From: Pandoraea terrigena
GTDB taxonomy: Bacteria; Pseudomonadota; Gammaproteobacteria; Burkholderiales; Burkholderiaceae
Reading direction: 5' to 3'
DNA length: 64,000 nucleotides
Assembly: GCF_902459705.1 (NCBI RefSeq)
Contig: NZ_CABPRU010000012.1
Location: forward strand, 1-64,000
Shown here in pieces: positions 20,901 through 27,097 of the stretch. The translations under genes were made by a program, and so were the position numbers. How positions within the stretch are numbered: position 1 is the first letter of the stretch; each line of letters starts with the position of its first letter. Under the pieces are notes generated by a model. That model saw only the letters and a list, made by a program, of their open reading frames with translations. It ran no database searches and was not told the DNA's origin.

Positions 20901-22528
20901 TCGACAAGGAGCAAATCGAAACCAGCTTCGAGATCATGCAGACGTTGCAGCGCGAGGTCGGGACGTTTGTGGGGAATCGGGCTAAGGAGGCTGATGAGCT
21001 GAAAAAGGCGCGCGATAAGGAGACAGATCCGACCAAGCGGGCCGAGCTGGACTCACAACTGGTCGACGCGCAGAAATGGGGTCCGGGTGGCGATTACCGA
21101 CGTATCGTGACGGCCATTGTTGCCGCTGCTGCGGGGAACGTAACGGCCGGCATGGGCGACATGATCACGCGCGGCGCGGTGAATTACTTGCAGAGCTTGG
21201 GCGCAGAGAAGGTCAAGGCGATTGCCGATGGGCTGAATAGCGAGACGGCGCGCGCGGCCTTGCAGGGCATCGTGGGTTGTGCGGGAGCGGCGGCCTCGGG
21301 CGGCAACTGTGGCACGGGGGCGATGGGTGCGTCGGCAAGCGTCGTGCTTAACAACCTGCTGGACAAGGCGGGTGGGAAGTCAGGTAAAGACCTGAGCGCG
21401 AAGGCGAAGGAAGCGCACGCGAATCTGGTGACAAGTGTGGTGGCGGGGATTGCTGGTGCGACCGGCGCAAATATAGCCACGGCAAGCACGAGCGCAAAAA
21501 TAGAAACGGAAAACAATGCACTAAACGTCAATGAATTCAAGGCGCTGCTTGACGAGGCGAAGATTTGCGGAGCAGCGAATAGCTGTGATGCCGTAACGAA
21601 GAAATACCGCAAGTTAAGTCTGGAGAACCAGGAGAAAGTTGCTGCTGTCTGTTCCACCGATCCAGCGGTGTGCAAAAGTGCTTTCGGCGACTATGTTTAT
21701 GCGCAAGAAGATTTCCGTAAGGCTCTCGACGAGGCGAGCGGCCTAGATCTTCCCGGAGATATAAAGAACGACTTGGGAGCACACTTGGCAAACTATAGCG
21801 ACGCTGTAGTTGCACTGGGCAGTGCTGAATTTGCGAACCAACTTCGCCAAAGTTATGGCGTTAGTGAAGAAGCAGCAGCGACAATCACTTTGCTAGTTCA
21901 GGCTAGTTTGGGGAGCAGTGGAAAGTCGTCTTCGAGTCGCCAGCCAACCAACTCTGGTGCAGGGAAAGTAGGGAGAGTTGGATCAGCACGCATCGACAAT
22001 GATTCGCGCGGAATCAGCGGAACCTCGACGCTGCCGAATATTGCACCTCGACCTGCCGTCGGGACCAGAATTGACGCAAAAGTAAAGTTGGTGGCGCAAG
22101 AAAAATTGCGATCAAGCACGGCGGAAACGTTCAAGGACGGAAAGTATTTTACCGTAGAAACAACGGAAGCCGTCACTCTATATAGAAAATTCGGAGGCAG
22201 AGGAAATCAGGCAAAATTGGATGGAGGATTCGCCGCCACGAAAGAAAATGCGAGCAGGCAAGATACAGCGGTATATCCAAAATGGAGTTCCACTCGATTT
22301 GAAGCTGTCATCGAGGTGCCTCAAGGGCAGAAGTTGAATGTCGGAAAAGTTGGCAAACAACCAACGGAAAGCGATAGCCCCAAGTATAGAGGAGGAGAGG
22401 ATCAGGTTCTGTTGCCACGAGGCTATCCTGTGGACTGGGTAAGATCAGTGCGTGACGGGAAAACCGGCAAGACTTATACGCTTGATGAATTTAGAGTTGA
22501 ATTTACAGATCAATTTAGCGGGAGATAA
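11957..22528 (+). CDS. cdiA: CdiA: contact-dependent growth inhibition toxin/haemagglutinin
   Basis: 3523-residue secreted filamentous effector. Order: extended signal region (ESPR-like RQWVAVGENVRRG at 16-28, hydrophobic core 57-75), TPS domain from about 78 with the NPNGL motif near 184, a long run of haemagglutinin repeats (many DNTxGR and GRD units) to about 1450, a middle domain with a Cys pair near 1475-1480, then the C-terminal FHA-2 repeats and the pretoxin region. The boundary motif is ETENN (Glu3185-Asn-Asn), a variant of the usual VENN. After it come about 336 residues: a helical entry-type region with four Cys, a Ser-rich linker, and a basic toxin domain from about 3390. Codon use turns visibly AT-richer near 21480, marking the exchangeable tail. 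The toxin type is discussed under findings. Confidence 0.92.
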   Translation: MNTRCFRLIFSHVQRQWVAVGENVRRGQTPGCGRSSRRRQPGSAHAVAPRQRDLRPLWSALLPALLAFGFPITAASQIVATPGPHAPGVGTTPNGLPLVNITTPSASGVSQNQYQQFDVPTQGAILNNSRTIVQTQIGGLVPGNPNLTGAPARIIVNQVTGTLPSSLAGYLEVAGHRAEVIVSNPNGLTCDGCGFINTARGVLTTGLPVFGGSGSLDAFRVTGGRVQITGQGLNASNLTHAALLARAVEVNAAVHAQQLDVIAGLNDIDASTFGVTRSATATSGAPSFALDVSRLGGMYAGKIRLIGTEVGVGVNLHGHVTASQGSLVLNSAGQLQIGGRLHAREDLSATAAGDLSIGGETVADGALALRSSRDLVSSGTLRGARDVKLDVGSTWRHTGTVSAGRHLIADAAAMASSGAMAAGANADGTRGETGNLSLTTAGRMQAGGTHSATGDIAVIGGALDFTGATSTTLRRLRMRARSGAITLARATTQVGGATQITAHHDVIHDGATLRTSGLVVDASGLSNRGGRISQWGVSPFRLSLSGLLSNREGQIHANGSHFSLTSGHIDNTSGRIEHAGMGDLRLASGRVENTRGTLATNGTLSIDASAWRNDHGTVSAKRLLTAGIRGQVTNTGGLMQSGGLLSLRADTIRNTRGLMQSASLAVNARHLDNGSGAIRQTGTGDDHLARLNVDERLQNHGGEIHFAAGDATIAATELDNTGGTVAHAGHGTLSIKEQSFVNREGRVGTNGDLLLRVKWLTNAIGRMTALRHLNASIDANLNNASGLLAGKSVTLEVGETLDNRAGSVEASDALLVKARNVDNAAGALLNSGQSPTALAVQDKLANTQGGRIAANADVTVTAGTFDNTTGRLHAGKSLALTVASDLLNTAGCLTAGERLEINAGGGIVNRAGHVSARDALRIAATGNLDNGLGTFDVGAPYGYLRISGRQLDNAGGRVANAGIGAVDILLRERLRNRASPANAAESVGSIAGNGAVNVSANGIDNLDGARIAAGGSLRLTSTRDIDNRSGRLQADGPLTATANQDITNVDGAMHAGKALYVAAGGRLDNTRGSMETAGDPSTVGHEVVTLSSGTLDNTDGRIVNGTRGDLTITANAITNARTHRSGSNRPAGRVGGNGRVSITTFALMNGPNALISAGADLSLTVRDTLGNAGTLFSGADLGVTWRDAQRTRAFENTGTVQARRDASLAVTELAHRSGEIAVSQNLVLRTQSLLGTARLRAGNDLHVSLPGDFTYGADHAWQANGSLKLDVGGLLRVHGALGAIKQLTVNAARVVNTAQGRLRGGSVLVNVVDDITNETRIDGDDVRLIGARFTNTGAVIGGRLRFDGATFVNTGERAVLAATQQLDLFVSGDVLNENGATLYSLGNLRVAAGETRDAQGHLTQQTGRFINRSAIVEAGGDVDIATREFVNDRSYINIVRGVGEGETQTVRDVWIAGYVALPNESGSRARCAANTASACEELPTEHTSHSLGVNGEPAMIEETYEETDQFGKVVRQTRLVPNPRNQAFTQWRWGREARAALSAEKLHVANSPISVTIAKRGVTALDTDGKTFSLEHPIIELYKRNFFSKDYSTRNITQRAVQHFESITDDGQGNWVIQFWPDYDPDAHIRPTFVDQSRQTITGDSEEGVRIFRRGHGIEDGRDTNEYRRRITVRSATDVLGDVAAPGIITSQGTIRLNVDNGTALNHASTISAGGDLQVRGNNGQITSRSVALERVERIAQSSDLYWHEKSGNSDSWFTTVDLDVTERRAIVEGLPSLITSNQTTSLRGRDVTIETGTVDGTIIGSRQTDSAVGTSARVAVDTDTTTVATGTQAGVDPVTATPATSNVSGVIQTLDSISGGIPDLKLPRSALFKVVTAPDQPYLVETDSRFTDYGTFVSSNYLLELLGVDPAGIERRIGDGFYEGKLVREQVLALTGRASLGIRDSSATAAADAEFRALLAQGARAGRDLELRVGIRLTPEQMRALTDDIVWLVRQTVTLPDGSTATVLVPTVYLAHGKRVAMQPGGALVTGRDVIVEATNDLINSGQIVGDASTRVQGRDVENRGVIGGTSGLGSVGQVEVVAERDVRNIGGEIAGKQVNVAAGRDVVVASQTHTTEWVNGSQSGSATTVESRGRIGAQDSLVITAGRDLTVNGAEIDAGGDVDLAAGRDVSLGAVALSREFGGGTRDNHNYTQVTDQLTATVNTGGNVTVLAGGDASTAGTRIDAGKTVVVAAARDVEIGAAIGSITDSGRVDTDTYAASVDSYAETVRGSQVQADGGITVAAGQAAAVERLLNERGVTAYVTSGDATTGEVKILGSYLSGGSGDGTPSGTASTSAKANAGKSDVTVVATGDVTIGGISARYDDTRWSRTTQQGLLSSTTEEHLRESHGTRTTGSTLSGDGVTVASGRDVTITGSQVVADDDMTISATRNVTIASAEDRSSSLSVTEKQTSGVFGSGFGFTIGSRSEKEKQRREQVTQTGSVVGSVTGDVTVQAGNDYRQEGSTVVARDGDVTIAGKRVAIVESKDREQSVHEREVKQAGLTVAVSSPLLDAAETVGQMGKAVGKVKDPRMKALGVAAGGLAVKNAADTVKNLKDAANVTISVTVGGSKHESRETNDSTTAIGSSVRAGGNVTVSATGDGDQSSLLIRGSEIDAGQDVKLTSDGTLDILAAADTSEHHRRSTGVSGGIGLGISVGTNGTTMGVTAKASASRGKADGKDVTNRSSHITAGGVAKIASGGDTNLRGGTVVGERVVANVGGDLNIESLQDTSVYASKDQSINGSATVGFGGASGSINVSHQQVNSDFASVTEQSGIKAGDGGFDVTVKGNTDLTGAVIASTDEAADENRNRLKTGSLTTRDIENHAEYDAFGISLGGGISKGFGENAKVGTDQKGNAQTGANATPGSELPKTGPVSIKPPVVVAAGGSASSTTRSGISAGVIKITDEASQRERTGQTAEATVAAVNRDVSSDRDGSGALANQFDKEQIETSFEIMQTLQREVGTFVGNRAKEADELKKARDKETDPTKRAELDSQLVDAQKWGPGGDYRRIVTAIVAAAAGNVTAGMGDMITRGAVNYLQSLGAEKVKAIADGLNSETARAALQGIVGCAGAAASGGNCGTGAMGASASVVLNNLLDKAGGKSGKDLSAKAKEAHANLVTSVVAGIAGATGANIATASTSAKIETENNALNVNEFKALLDEAKICGAANSCDAVTKKYRKLSLENQEKVAAVCSTDPAVCKSAFGDYVYAQEDFRKALDEASGLDLPGDIKNDLGAHLANYSDAVVALGSAEFANQLRQSYGVSEEAAATITLLVQASLGSSGKSSSSRQPTNSGAGKVGRVGSARIDNDSRGISGTSTLPNIAPRPAVGTRIDAKVKLVAQEKLRSSTAETFKDGKYFTVETTEAVTLYRKFGGRGNQAKLDGGFAATKENASRQDTAVYPKWSSTRFEAVIEVPQGQKLNVGKVGKQPTESDSPKYRGGEDQVLLPRGYPVDWVRSVRDGKTGKTYTLDEFRVEFTDQFSGR
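19873..20986 (+). repeat. Direct repeat copy A inside cdiA
   Basis: This 1114-bp stretch of cdiA reappears at 23014-24127 with only scattered base changes and no visible length change: every landmark checked is displaced by exactly 3141 bp, a multiple of three. It ends abruptly in the codons for RAKE, after which the two copies remain homologous in protein but diverge strongly in DNA. Confidence 0.9.
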
Positions 22529-22534
22529 AACAAA

Positions 22535-22822
22535 ATGCCTGAAAAACCAACGTTAATAGAGACGAGCAATCTATTGATTCTTGTTGATAGACTCATTGCG
22601 GCACTCGAAAATGCCGGAGAGGATATATTTGATTACAAGGAAATAATCAAATCAAAGAATATTCTAATGAATAATGACATGCGCGCAATGAAGAATGTAA
22701 GACGACATATATTTTTTGATTTCCGCATTATTGAGGACAAAATGATTTGCGATAATTTGGTAAACGAAGCCATGGACGATATTTGTGATTTTTTTGATGA
22801 CCACAAGACATTCTCGGCATGA
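22535..22822 (+). CDS. cdiI: CdiI-type immunity protein for the main CdiA toxin
   Basis: 95-residue soluble, strongly acidic protein (C-terminal MDDICDFFDDHKT), predicted all-helical, with no family I recognise. Its position directly after cdiA (six bases from the stop), small size, acidity and AT-rich codons are those of CDI immunity genes, which bind and neutralise the matching CdiA-CT in the cytoplasm. Start ATG 22535 has GGGAG ten bases before it, inside the end of cdiA. The basic toxin domain would pair naturally with an acidic partner. Function is inferred from context alone. Confidence 0.75.
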   Translation: MPEKPTLIETSNLLILVDRLIAALENAGEDIFDYKEIIKSKNILMNNDMRAMKNVRRHIFFDFRIIEDKMICDNLVNEAMDDICDFFDDHKTFSA

Positions 22823-23013
22823 AATATAAAAAATAATCCATTTATAACCGATAAAAACAACCATACATCTTGATTTCACCGAAAATTACGAATTTAAACT
22901 GACATTAATCTTTATTTTACGCAACCAGAGGTTTTTCCGAACTAACAATCATTCTTCCTGGCAATGATTTAGGTCGCGGACGTGGCGATAAATCTCTCAA
23001 TCGGAATGTAATG
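22823..23013. other. AT-rich spacer between CDI module 1 and the orphan module
   Basis: About 190 bp of distinctly AT-rich DNA, without an open frame or recognisable promoter. It contains the stop codon TAA at 23009-23011 in the frame of the following cdiA fragment, so the fragment cannot be read through from upstream. It probably arrived together with the immunity gene. Confidence 0.5.
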
Positions 23014-24127
23014 TGCGATCGGCGATCAGTCGTCGTTGCTCATCCGCGGCAGCGAGATCGACGCCGGGCGGGACGTCAAACTCACGTCCGACGGCACGCT
23101 CGACATCCTCGCCGCGGCAGACACCTCGGAGCACCACCGCCGATCCACCGGCGTGTCGGGCGGTATCGGGCTTGGCATTTCCATGGGCACCAATGGCATG
23201 ACGATGGGGGTGACGGCCAATGCCAGCGCGTCCCGTGGCAAGGCGGACGGCAAGGACGTTACCCAACGCAACAGCCATATCGTGGCGGGCGGCGTGGCGG
23301 AGATTGCCTCGGGCGGCGACACCAATATTCGCGGCGGGACGGTCGTCGGCGAGCGGGTCGTTGCCAATATCGGCGGCGACTTGAACATCGAGAGCTTGCA
23401 GGACACGAGCGTCTACGCATCCAAGGATCAGTCGATCGGCGGAAGCGCCACGGTGGGTTTTGGTGGCGCGTCGGGCAGCATCAACGTCAGCCATCAGCAG
23501 GTCAACAGCGATTTCGCCAGCGTGACGGAGCAGTCTGGGATCAAGGCAGGCGATGGCGGTTTCGACGTCACCATCAAGGGCAACACCGACCTGACAGGCG
23601 CCGTCATCGCCTCGACCGACAACGCCGCTGACGAGAATAGGAACCGTCTGAAAACCGGCTCGTTGACGACGCGCGATATCGAAAACCACGCAGAGTACGA
23701 CGCCTTCGGCATCAGCCTGGGTGGCGGTATCAGCACAGGCTTCGGAGACAACGCCAAGGTTGGCACGGATCAAAAGGGCGACGCGCAAACCGGCGCGAAC
23801 GCCACACCCGGCAGCGATCTGCCGAAGACGGGGCCGGTGAGCATTACGCCGCCGGTTGTGGTGGCGGCTGGCGGTAGCGCATCGAGCACGACTCGCAGCG
23901 GCATCAGCGCGGGCGTGATCGAGATCACCGATGAGGCTAGCCAACGCGAGCGAACCGGCCAGACAGCGGAAGAGACGGTGGCTGCCGTCAACCGAGATGT
24001 GTCCTCAGACAAAGACGGCAGCGGCGCACTCGCCAATCAATTCGACAAGGAGCAAATCGAAACCAGCTTCGAGATCATGCGGACGTTGCAGCGCGAGGTG
24101 GGGACGTTTGTGGGGAATCGGGCTAAA
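23014..24127 (+). repeat. Direct repeat copy B in the orphan cdiA-CT module
   Basis: Counterpart of 19873-20986 (offset 3141 bp). The homology begins abruptly at about 23014, in the middle of a codon run with no start codon, which marks the junction where the displaced cdiA 3' fragment joins the spacer. Confidence 0.9.
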
Positions 24128-25285
24128 GAATATGAAGCGCTTAAACAGGCGCGCAAGAAGGAGACTGACCCGACGAAGCTGGCAGAGTTGGATAGGCAGC
24201 TCGATGACGCGGCGAAATGGGCACCCGGTGGACGGTACCGTCAGATCGTCACAGTGATTGCTGCCGCAGCCGGTGGGAACGTAACTGCTGGCACTGGGGA
24301 ATTTCTCCAGCGCGCCGCCGTGGGCTATTTGCAGACACTCGCGGTGGAGAAGGTTAAGGAGATCGCAGATGACCTTAAAAGCGAAACGGCTCGCACCGCC
24401 TTGCATGGGATCGTTGGCTGTGCCGGTGCGGCAGCCGTCGGGAGCACCTGTGGCGCAGGGGCAATGGGTGGGGCGGCGAGTGTGGTTCTCGGCAATTTGC
24501 TTAACGCCGTCGCGGATACCCGCAATGACGGGCTCTCGCAGCCCGAGAAGGAAGCCCGAATGAACTTGATTGAATCCGTCGTCGCCGGCATCACGGCCGG
24601 AACCGGTGGGGACGCTACCGCAACGAGCATCGCGTCACGGCTAGATCTGGAGAACAATCAGTTCGAGCTTCCTCAGGGAATCGTGAGGGCCGGAGCCGCC
24701 TCAACGTCGCTGGGGGAATTCATGGCGAAGAACGGCGCATCCGCTGAAGAAATTCAGCAAGCTCAGACAGACTTGCTCCGCGGATTGGGGACGGATGCGG
24801 CCCAGCCTGCGACGGAGTTGTTGAAAAGTTGGGCAATTCTTATAGCCACCGGGGGGGCAGTAGGTACCGGACCCTCACTCGGTCTGGCCAGCGTTACGAC
24901 AGGAGGAATCGTCGGCGGCGGGGTGAACGTTGCTGTTCAGGTAGCAACAAACGAGAGCGGAGAGATCAATTATGTCGACGCACTCTCAGCCATTGTCACC
25001 GGAGCATTGAGCCAAGGGAAAACTCTACCTACGACAGCCACCATAGCAATCAGCGGAGCCGCGACCGGCGCCTATCTCCAAGGGGAGGACACCACCAGCG
25101 CAATACTCGGAGCTGGTGCAGGCGCGCTAGTCGGAGGCACGGTTGGGAACGCGGCGTCCCGAGAGGCTGGAGCACTAATACCGAACAAGAGCATTTCAGA
25201 TATTTTCGGCGCAGTAATTGGCGCCTTTTTAGGCGAAACAACCGCCAATTCAACAGAAAACAAACTAAATGAAAAAAATCAATGA
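23036..25285 (+). CDS. Orphan cdiA-CT module: displaced CdiA C-terminus with a hydrophobic toxin
   Basis: Up to 749 residues from a nominal TTG codon; an in-frame stop at 23009-23011 and the absence of ATG or a ribosome site show it is a 5'-truncated fragment, not a complete gene. Residues 1 to about 365 repeat CdiA almost exactly; about 365-540 is a diverged homologue of the CdiA pretoxin region, ending in LDLENN (codons to 24658). The following 209 residues are unrelated to the main toxin: Gly/Ala-rich and hydrophobic, with at least three candidate membrane segments (SWAILIATGGAVGTG, AIAISGAATGAYLQG-like stretches and DIFGAVIGAFLG). That composition suggests a membrane-active (ionophore-like) toxin. 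It has no TPS domain, so it is silent unless recombined into cdiA. Confidence 0.8.
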   Translation: MLIRGSEIDAGRDVKLTSDGTLDILAAADTSEHHRRSTGVSGGIGLGISMGTNGMTMGVTANASASRGKADGKDVTQRNSHIVAGGVAEIASGGDTNIRGGTVVGERVVANIGGDLNIESLQDTSVYASKDQSIGGSATVGFGGASGSINVSHQQVNSDFASVTEQSGIKAGDGGFDVTIKGNTDLTGAVIASTDNAADENRNRLKTGSLTTRDIENHAEYDAFGISLGGGISTGFGDNAKVGTDQKGDAQTGANATPGSDLPKTGPVSITPPVVVAAGGSASSTTRSGISAGVIEITDEASQRERTGQTAEETVAAVNRDVSSDKDGSGALANQFDKEQIETSFEIMRTLQREVGTFVGNRAKEYEALKQARKKETDPTKLAELDRQLDDAAKWAPGGRYRQIVTVIAAAAGGNVTAGTGEFLQRAAVGYLQTLAVEKVKEIADDLKSETARTALHGIVGCAGAAAVGSTCGAGAMGGAASVVLGNLLNAVADTRNDGLSQPEKEARMNLIESVVAGITAGTGGDATATSIASRLDLENNQFELPQGIVRAGAASTSLGEFMAKNGASAEEIQQAQTDLLRGLGTDAAQPATELLKSWAILIATGGAVGTGPSLGLASVTTGGIVGGGVNVAVQVATNESGEINYVDALSAIVTGALSQGKTLPTTATIAISGAATGAYLQGEDTTSAILGAGAGALVGGTVGNAASREAGALIPNKSISDIFGAVIGAFLGETTANSTENKLNEKNQ

Positions 25286-25518
25286 ATGCGAAAATTGAAA
25301 TAAAGATAATTATATTACTCATAGCACTTTCATTCGCTTTATTCTTTCTCTCTGCGATTGGAGCAAGATTCGCAGTTGCGCTTGTCTCATTATTAAAATA
25401 CAACGAACTACCATTTAATTGTGACGATCTGATTTTTGGATTGAGAGCCGCCATTGCAGGAGGTCCATCACTCGGTGTCGGCGCATGGGTTCTGATAAAG
25501 ATTCGCGCTAGAAAATAG
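25282..25518 (+). CDS. Membrane-type immunity protein of the orphan CDI module
   Basis: 78-residue protein with two predicted membrane helices (about residues 6-33, rich in Ile/Leu/Phe/Ala, and 51-72, IAGGPSLGVGAWVLI), a short central loop and a basic C-terminus IKIRARK. ATG 25282 overlaps the toxin-fragment stop (ATGA), the tight arrangement typical of toxin/immunity pairs. Immunity to ionophore-type CdiA toxins is known to be provided by small integral inner-membrane proteins, so the topology agrees with the hydrophobic toxin beside it. No family is recognised; function is inferred from position and topology. Confidence 0.65.
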   Translation: MNAKIEIKIIILLIALSFALFFLSAIGARFAVALVSLLKYNELPFNCDDLIFGLRAAIAGGPSLGVGAWVLIKIRARK

Positions 25519-25519
25519 A

Positions 25520-25720
25520 TCAATCATCTCCATTTTCGAGGCGAATTCGTACCGCATCAAAACCGGCAACGGAATCAGCGCCAAGCTCGGTATGGTCGCA
25601 CAACGCCTCCGCTTCGTGACGCAAGAACACGCCATCCAGGCCGCCCACCACAAACCCAAAAGGCGCCACGCCGGCCTCGCATGCATCCCTCACACGCGAC
25701 GCCGCCGGGCGCCTCTTCAT
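25520..25720 (-). CDS. Possible small hypothetical protein
   Basis: 66-residue frame on the minus strand, 21 bases downstream of the MFS transporter gene. Third codon positions are mostly G or C, as in real genes of this genome, in contrast to the AT-rich CDI DNA that ends just before it. The product is acidic at the C-terminus and contains GFVVGGLDGVFLRHEAE. The ribosome site (GGA) is weak and I recognise no family. It could equally be a gene remnant at the edge of the CDI island. Confidence 0.35.
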   Translation of the reverse strand: MKRRPAASRVRDACEAGVAPFGFVVGGLDGVFLRHEAEALCDHTELGADSVAGFDAVRIRLENGDD

Positions 25721-25741
25721 TCCACGGCAAATCGTCTCGCC

Positions 25742-27097
25742 TCAGCGCACTCCCATCCGCGTTTTCGCGATCACCAACGTCGTCAGACTGACTACCGCCC
25801 CTACCATCAGATACATCCCCGGCGCCAGCTTGTTGCCCGTCGAAGCAATCAGCCACGCCACCGCCAGCGGGGTAAAGCCGCCGAAGATCGTCGTCCCCAG
25901 GTTGTAGCCGACCGCCATGCCCGTCGCCCGCGTTCGTGTCGGGAACAATGATGAAATCAACGCCGGAATCGGCGCAAAGTACACCGCCTTCAAGGTGCCT
26001 ACCCACAGCATCACGACCATCATCGTCAGCAGCGACGCATGCGCATTCATGTAGGCAAACGCCGGATACACCGTGCAGAAGAACAATGCCCCCGCCGTCA
26101 GCATGATGCGAATACGCCCCACCTTGTCCGACCAATGACCGACGAACGGCGTCAGCGTCATGATGACGAAGCCCGTCACCAGCGTTGCAATGTAGCCCTG
26201 CGCCGGAGGCAAACCGAGCTGCTTCGTCGCGTACGTTGGCATGTACAAGATCATGTAGTTCGCCGTCGTCGTCAGCACCAGCGCTCCAATCGACACCAAC
26301 AGACGCGACTTCTGCGTTGCCAGCACCTCCCGCACTGGCGATTGGCTCGCCTCGCCGCCCGCCACCTGCGCCTGGCGCTTGTGCGCCACGTCATGCTCGA
26401 ACGCCGGCGTCTCGTCCACGTATTTCCGGATGTAAAGCCCGATCGGCCCGACCAGCATCCCGAACAGGAACGGAATGCGCCATCCCCACGATTCCAGTTG
26501 CGGCTGGGTCAGCGCCCCCGTGAGCACCGCCCCGAACGCCGACGCCAGCAATGTGCTCGCCCCCTGGCTCGCAAACTGCCAGCTCGACATGAAGCCCGGC
26601 CGGTTCGGTACGTGCTCGACAAGAAACGCCGTCGAGCTGCCAAACTCGCCGCCCGCCGAGAATCCCTGCAACAAGCGCGACAAGAAAATGCCTATCGGCG
26701 CCCAAACACCGATCGCCGCGTATGTCGGCATGAACGCGATCAGCCCGGTGCCCACGGTCATCATCGCGATCGACAGCATCAACGACGCACGACGCCCACT
26801 GCGGTCCGCATACGCACCCAGGACAAACGCCCCCAGCGGACGCGCGAGATAAGACAACGCAAACGTCCCGAGCGCCATGAGCAGCGACACCGTCGCGTCG
26901 TGCGCCGGAAAGAACAACTTCGAGATCGTCACGGCAAAGTAGCCATAGACGATCAGGTCATACCATTCGAGCGCATTGCCAATCGACGTCGCGACAATCA
27001 GCTTGTAGACCGGCACGCTCGCGCGCGCCCCCTCATTGCCGGCACTCAACGCACCGTTCGTTTGATCCGCTCCGGCGGCGGTCACTGAGCTGTTCAT
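25742..27097 (-). CDS. MFS transporter, metabolite:H+ symporter (MHS) family
   Basis: 451-residue inner-membrane permease with twelve predicted helices. Near the N-terminus, IGNALEWYDLIVYGYFA is the MHS-family helix-1 motif; AYADRSGRRASLM is the MFS loop 2-3 motif, and GHWSDKVGRIRIM its repeat in the second half. FSAGGEFGSSTAFLVEHVP is also typical of MHS/citrate-proline-betaine-type carriers. Start ATG 27097 overlaps the stop of the upstream M20 peptidase gene by four bases, so the two are co-translated. The likely cargo is an organic acid or a peptide/amidated acid that the peptidase hydrolyses; the substrate cannot be read from sequence. Confidence 0.88.
   Translation of the reverse strand: MNSSVTAAGADQTNGALSAGNEGARASVPVYKLIVATSIGNALEWYDLIVYGYFAVTISKLFFPAHDATVSLLMALGTFALSYLARPLGAFVLGAYADRSGRRASLMLSIAMMTVGTGLIAFMPTYAAIGVWAPIGIFLSRLLQGFSAGGEFGSSTAFLVEHVPNRPGFMSSWQFASQGASTLLASAFGAVLTGALTQPQLESWGWRIPFLFGMLVGPIGLYIRKYVDETPAFEHDVAHKRQAQVAGGEASQSPVREVLATQKSRLLVSIGALVLTTTANYMILYMPTYATKQLGLPPAQGYIATLVTGFVIMTLTPFVGHWSDKVGRIRIMLTAGALFFCTVYPAFAYMNAHASLLTMMVVMLWVGTLKAVYFAPIPALISSLFPTRTRATGMAVGYNLGTTIFGGFTPLAVAWLIASTGNKLAPGMYLMVGAVVSLTTLVIAKTRMGVR

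Noticed and set aside
23036-25285. Treating the orphan module as a complete second cdiA
   Set aside because: It has no start codon, signal peptide, TPS domain or ribosome site, and an in-frame stop lies at 23009-23011. It is a displaced 3' fragment.
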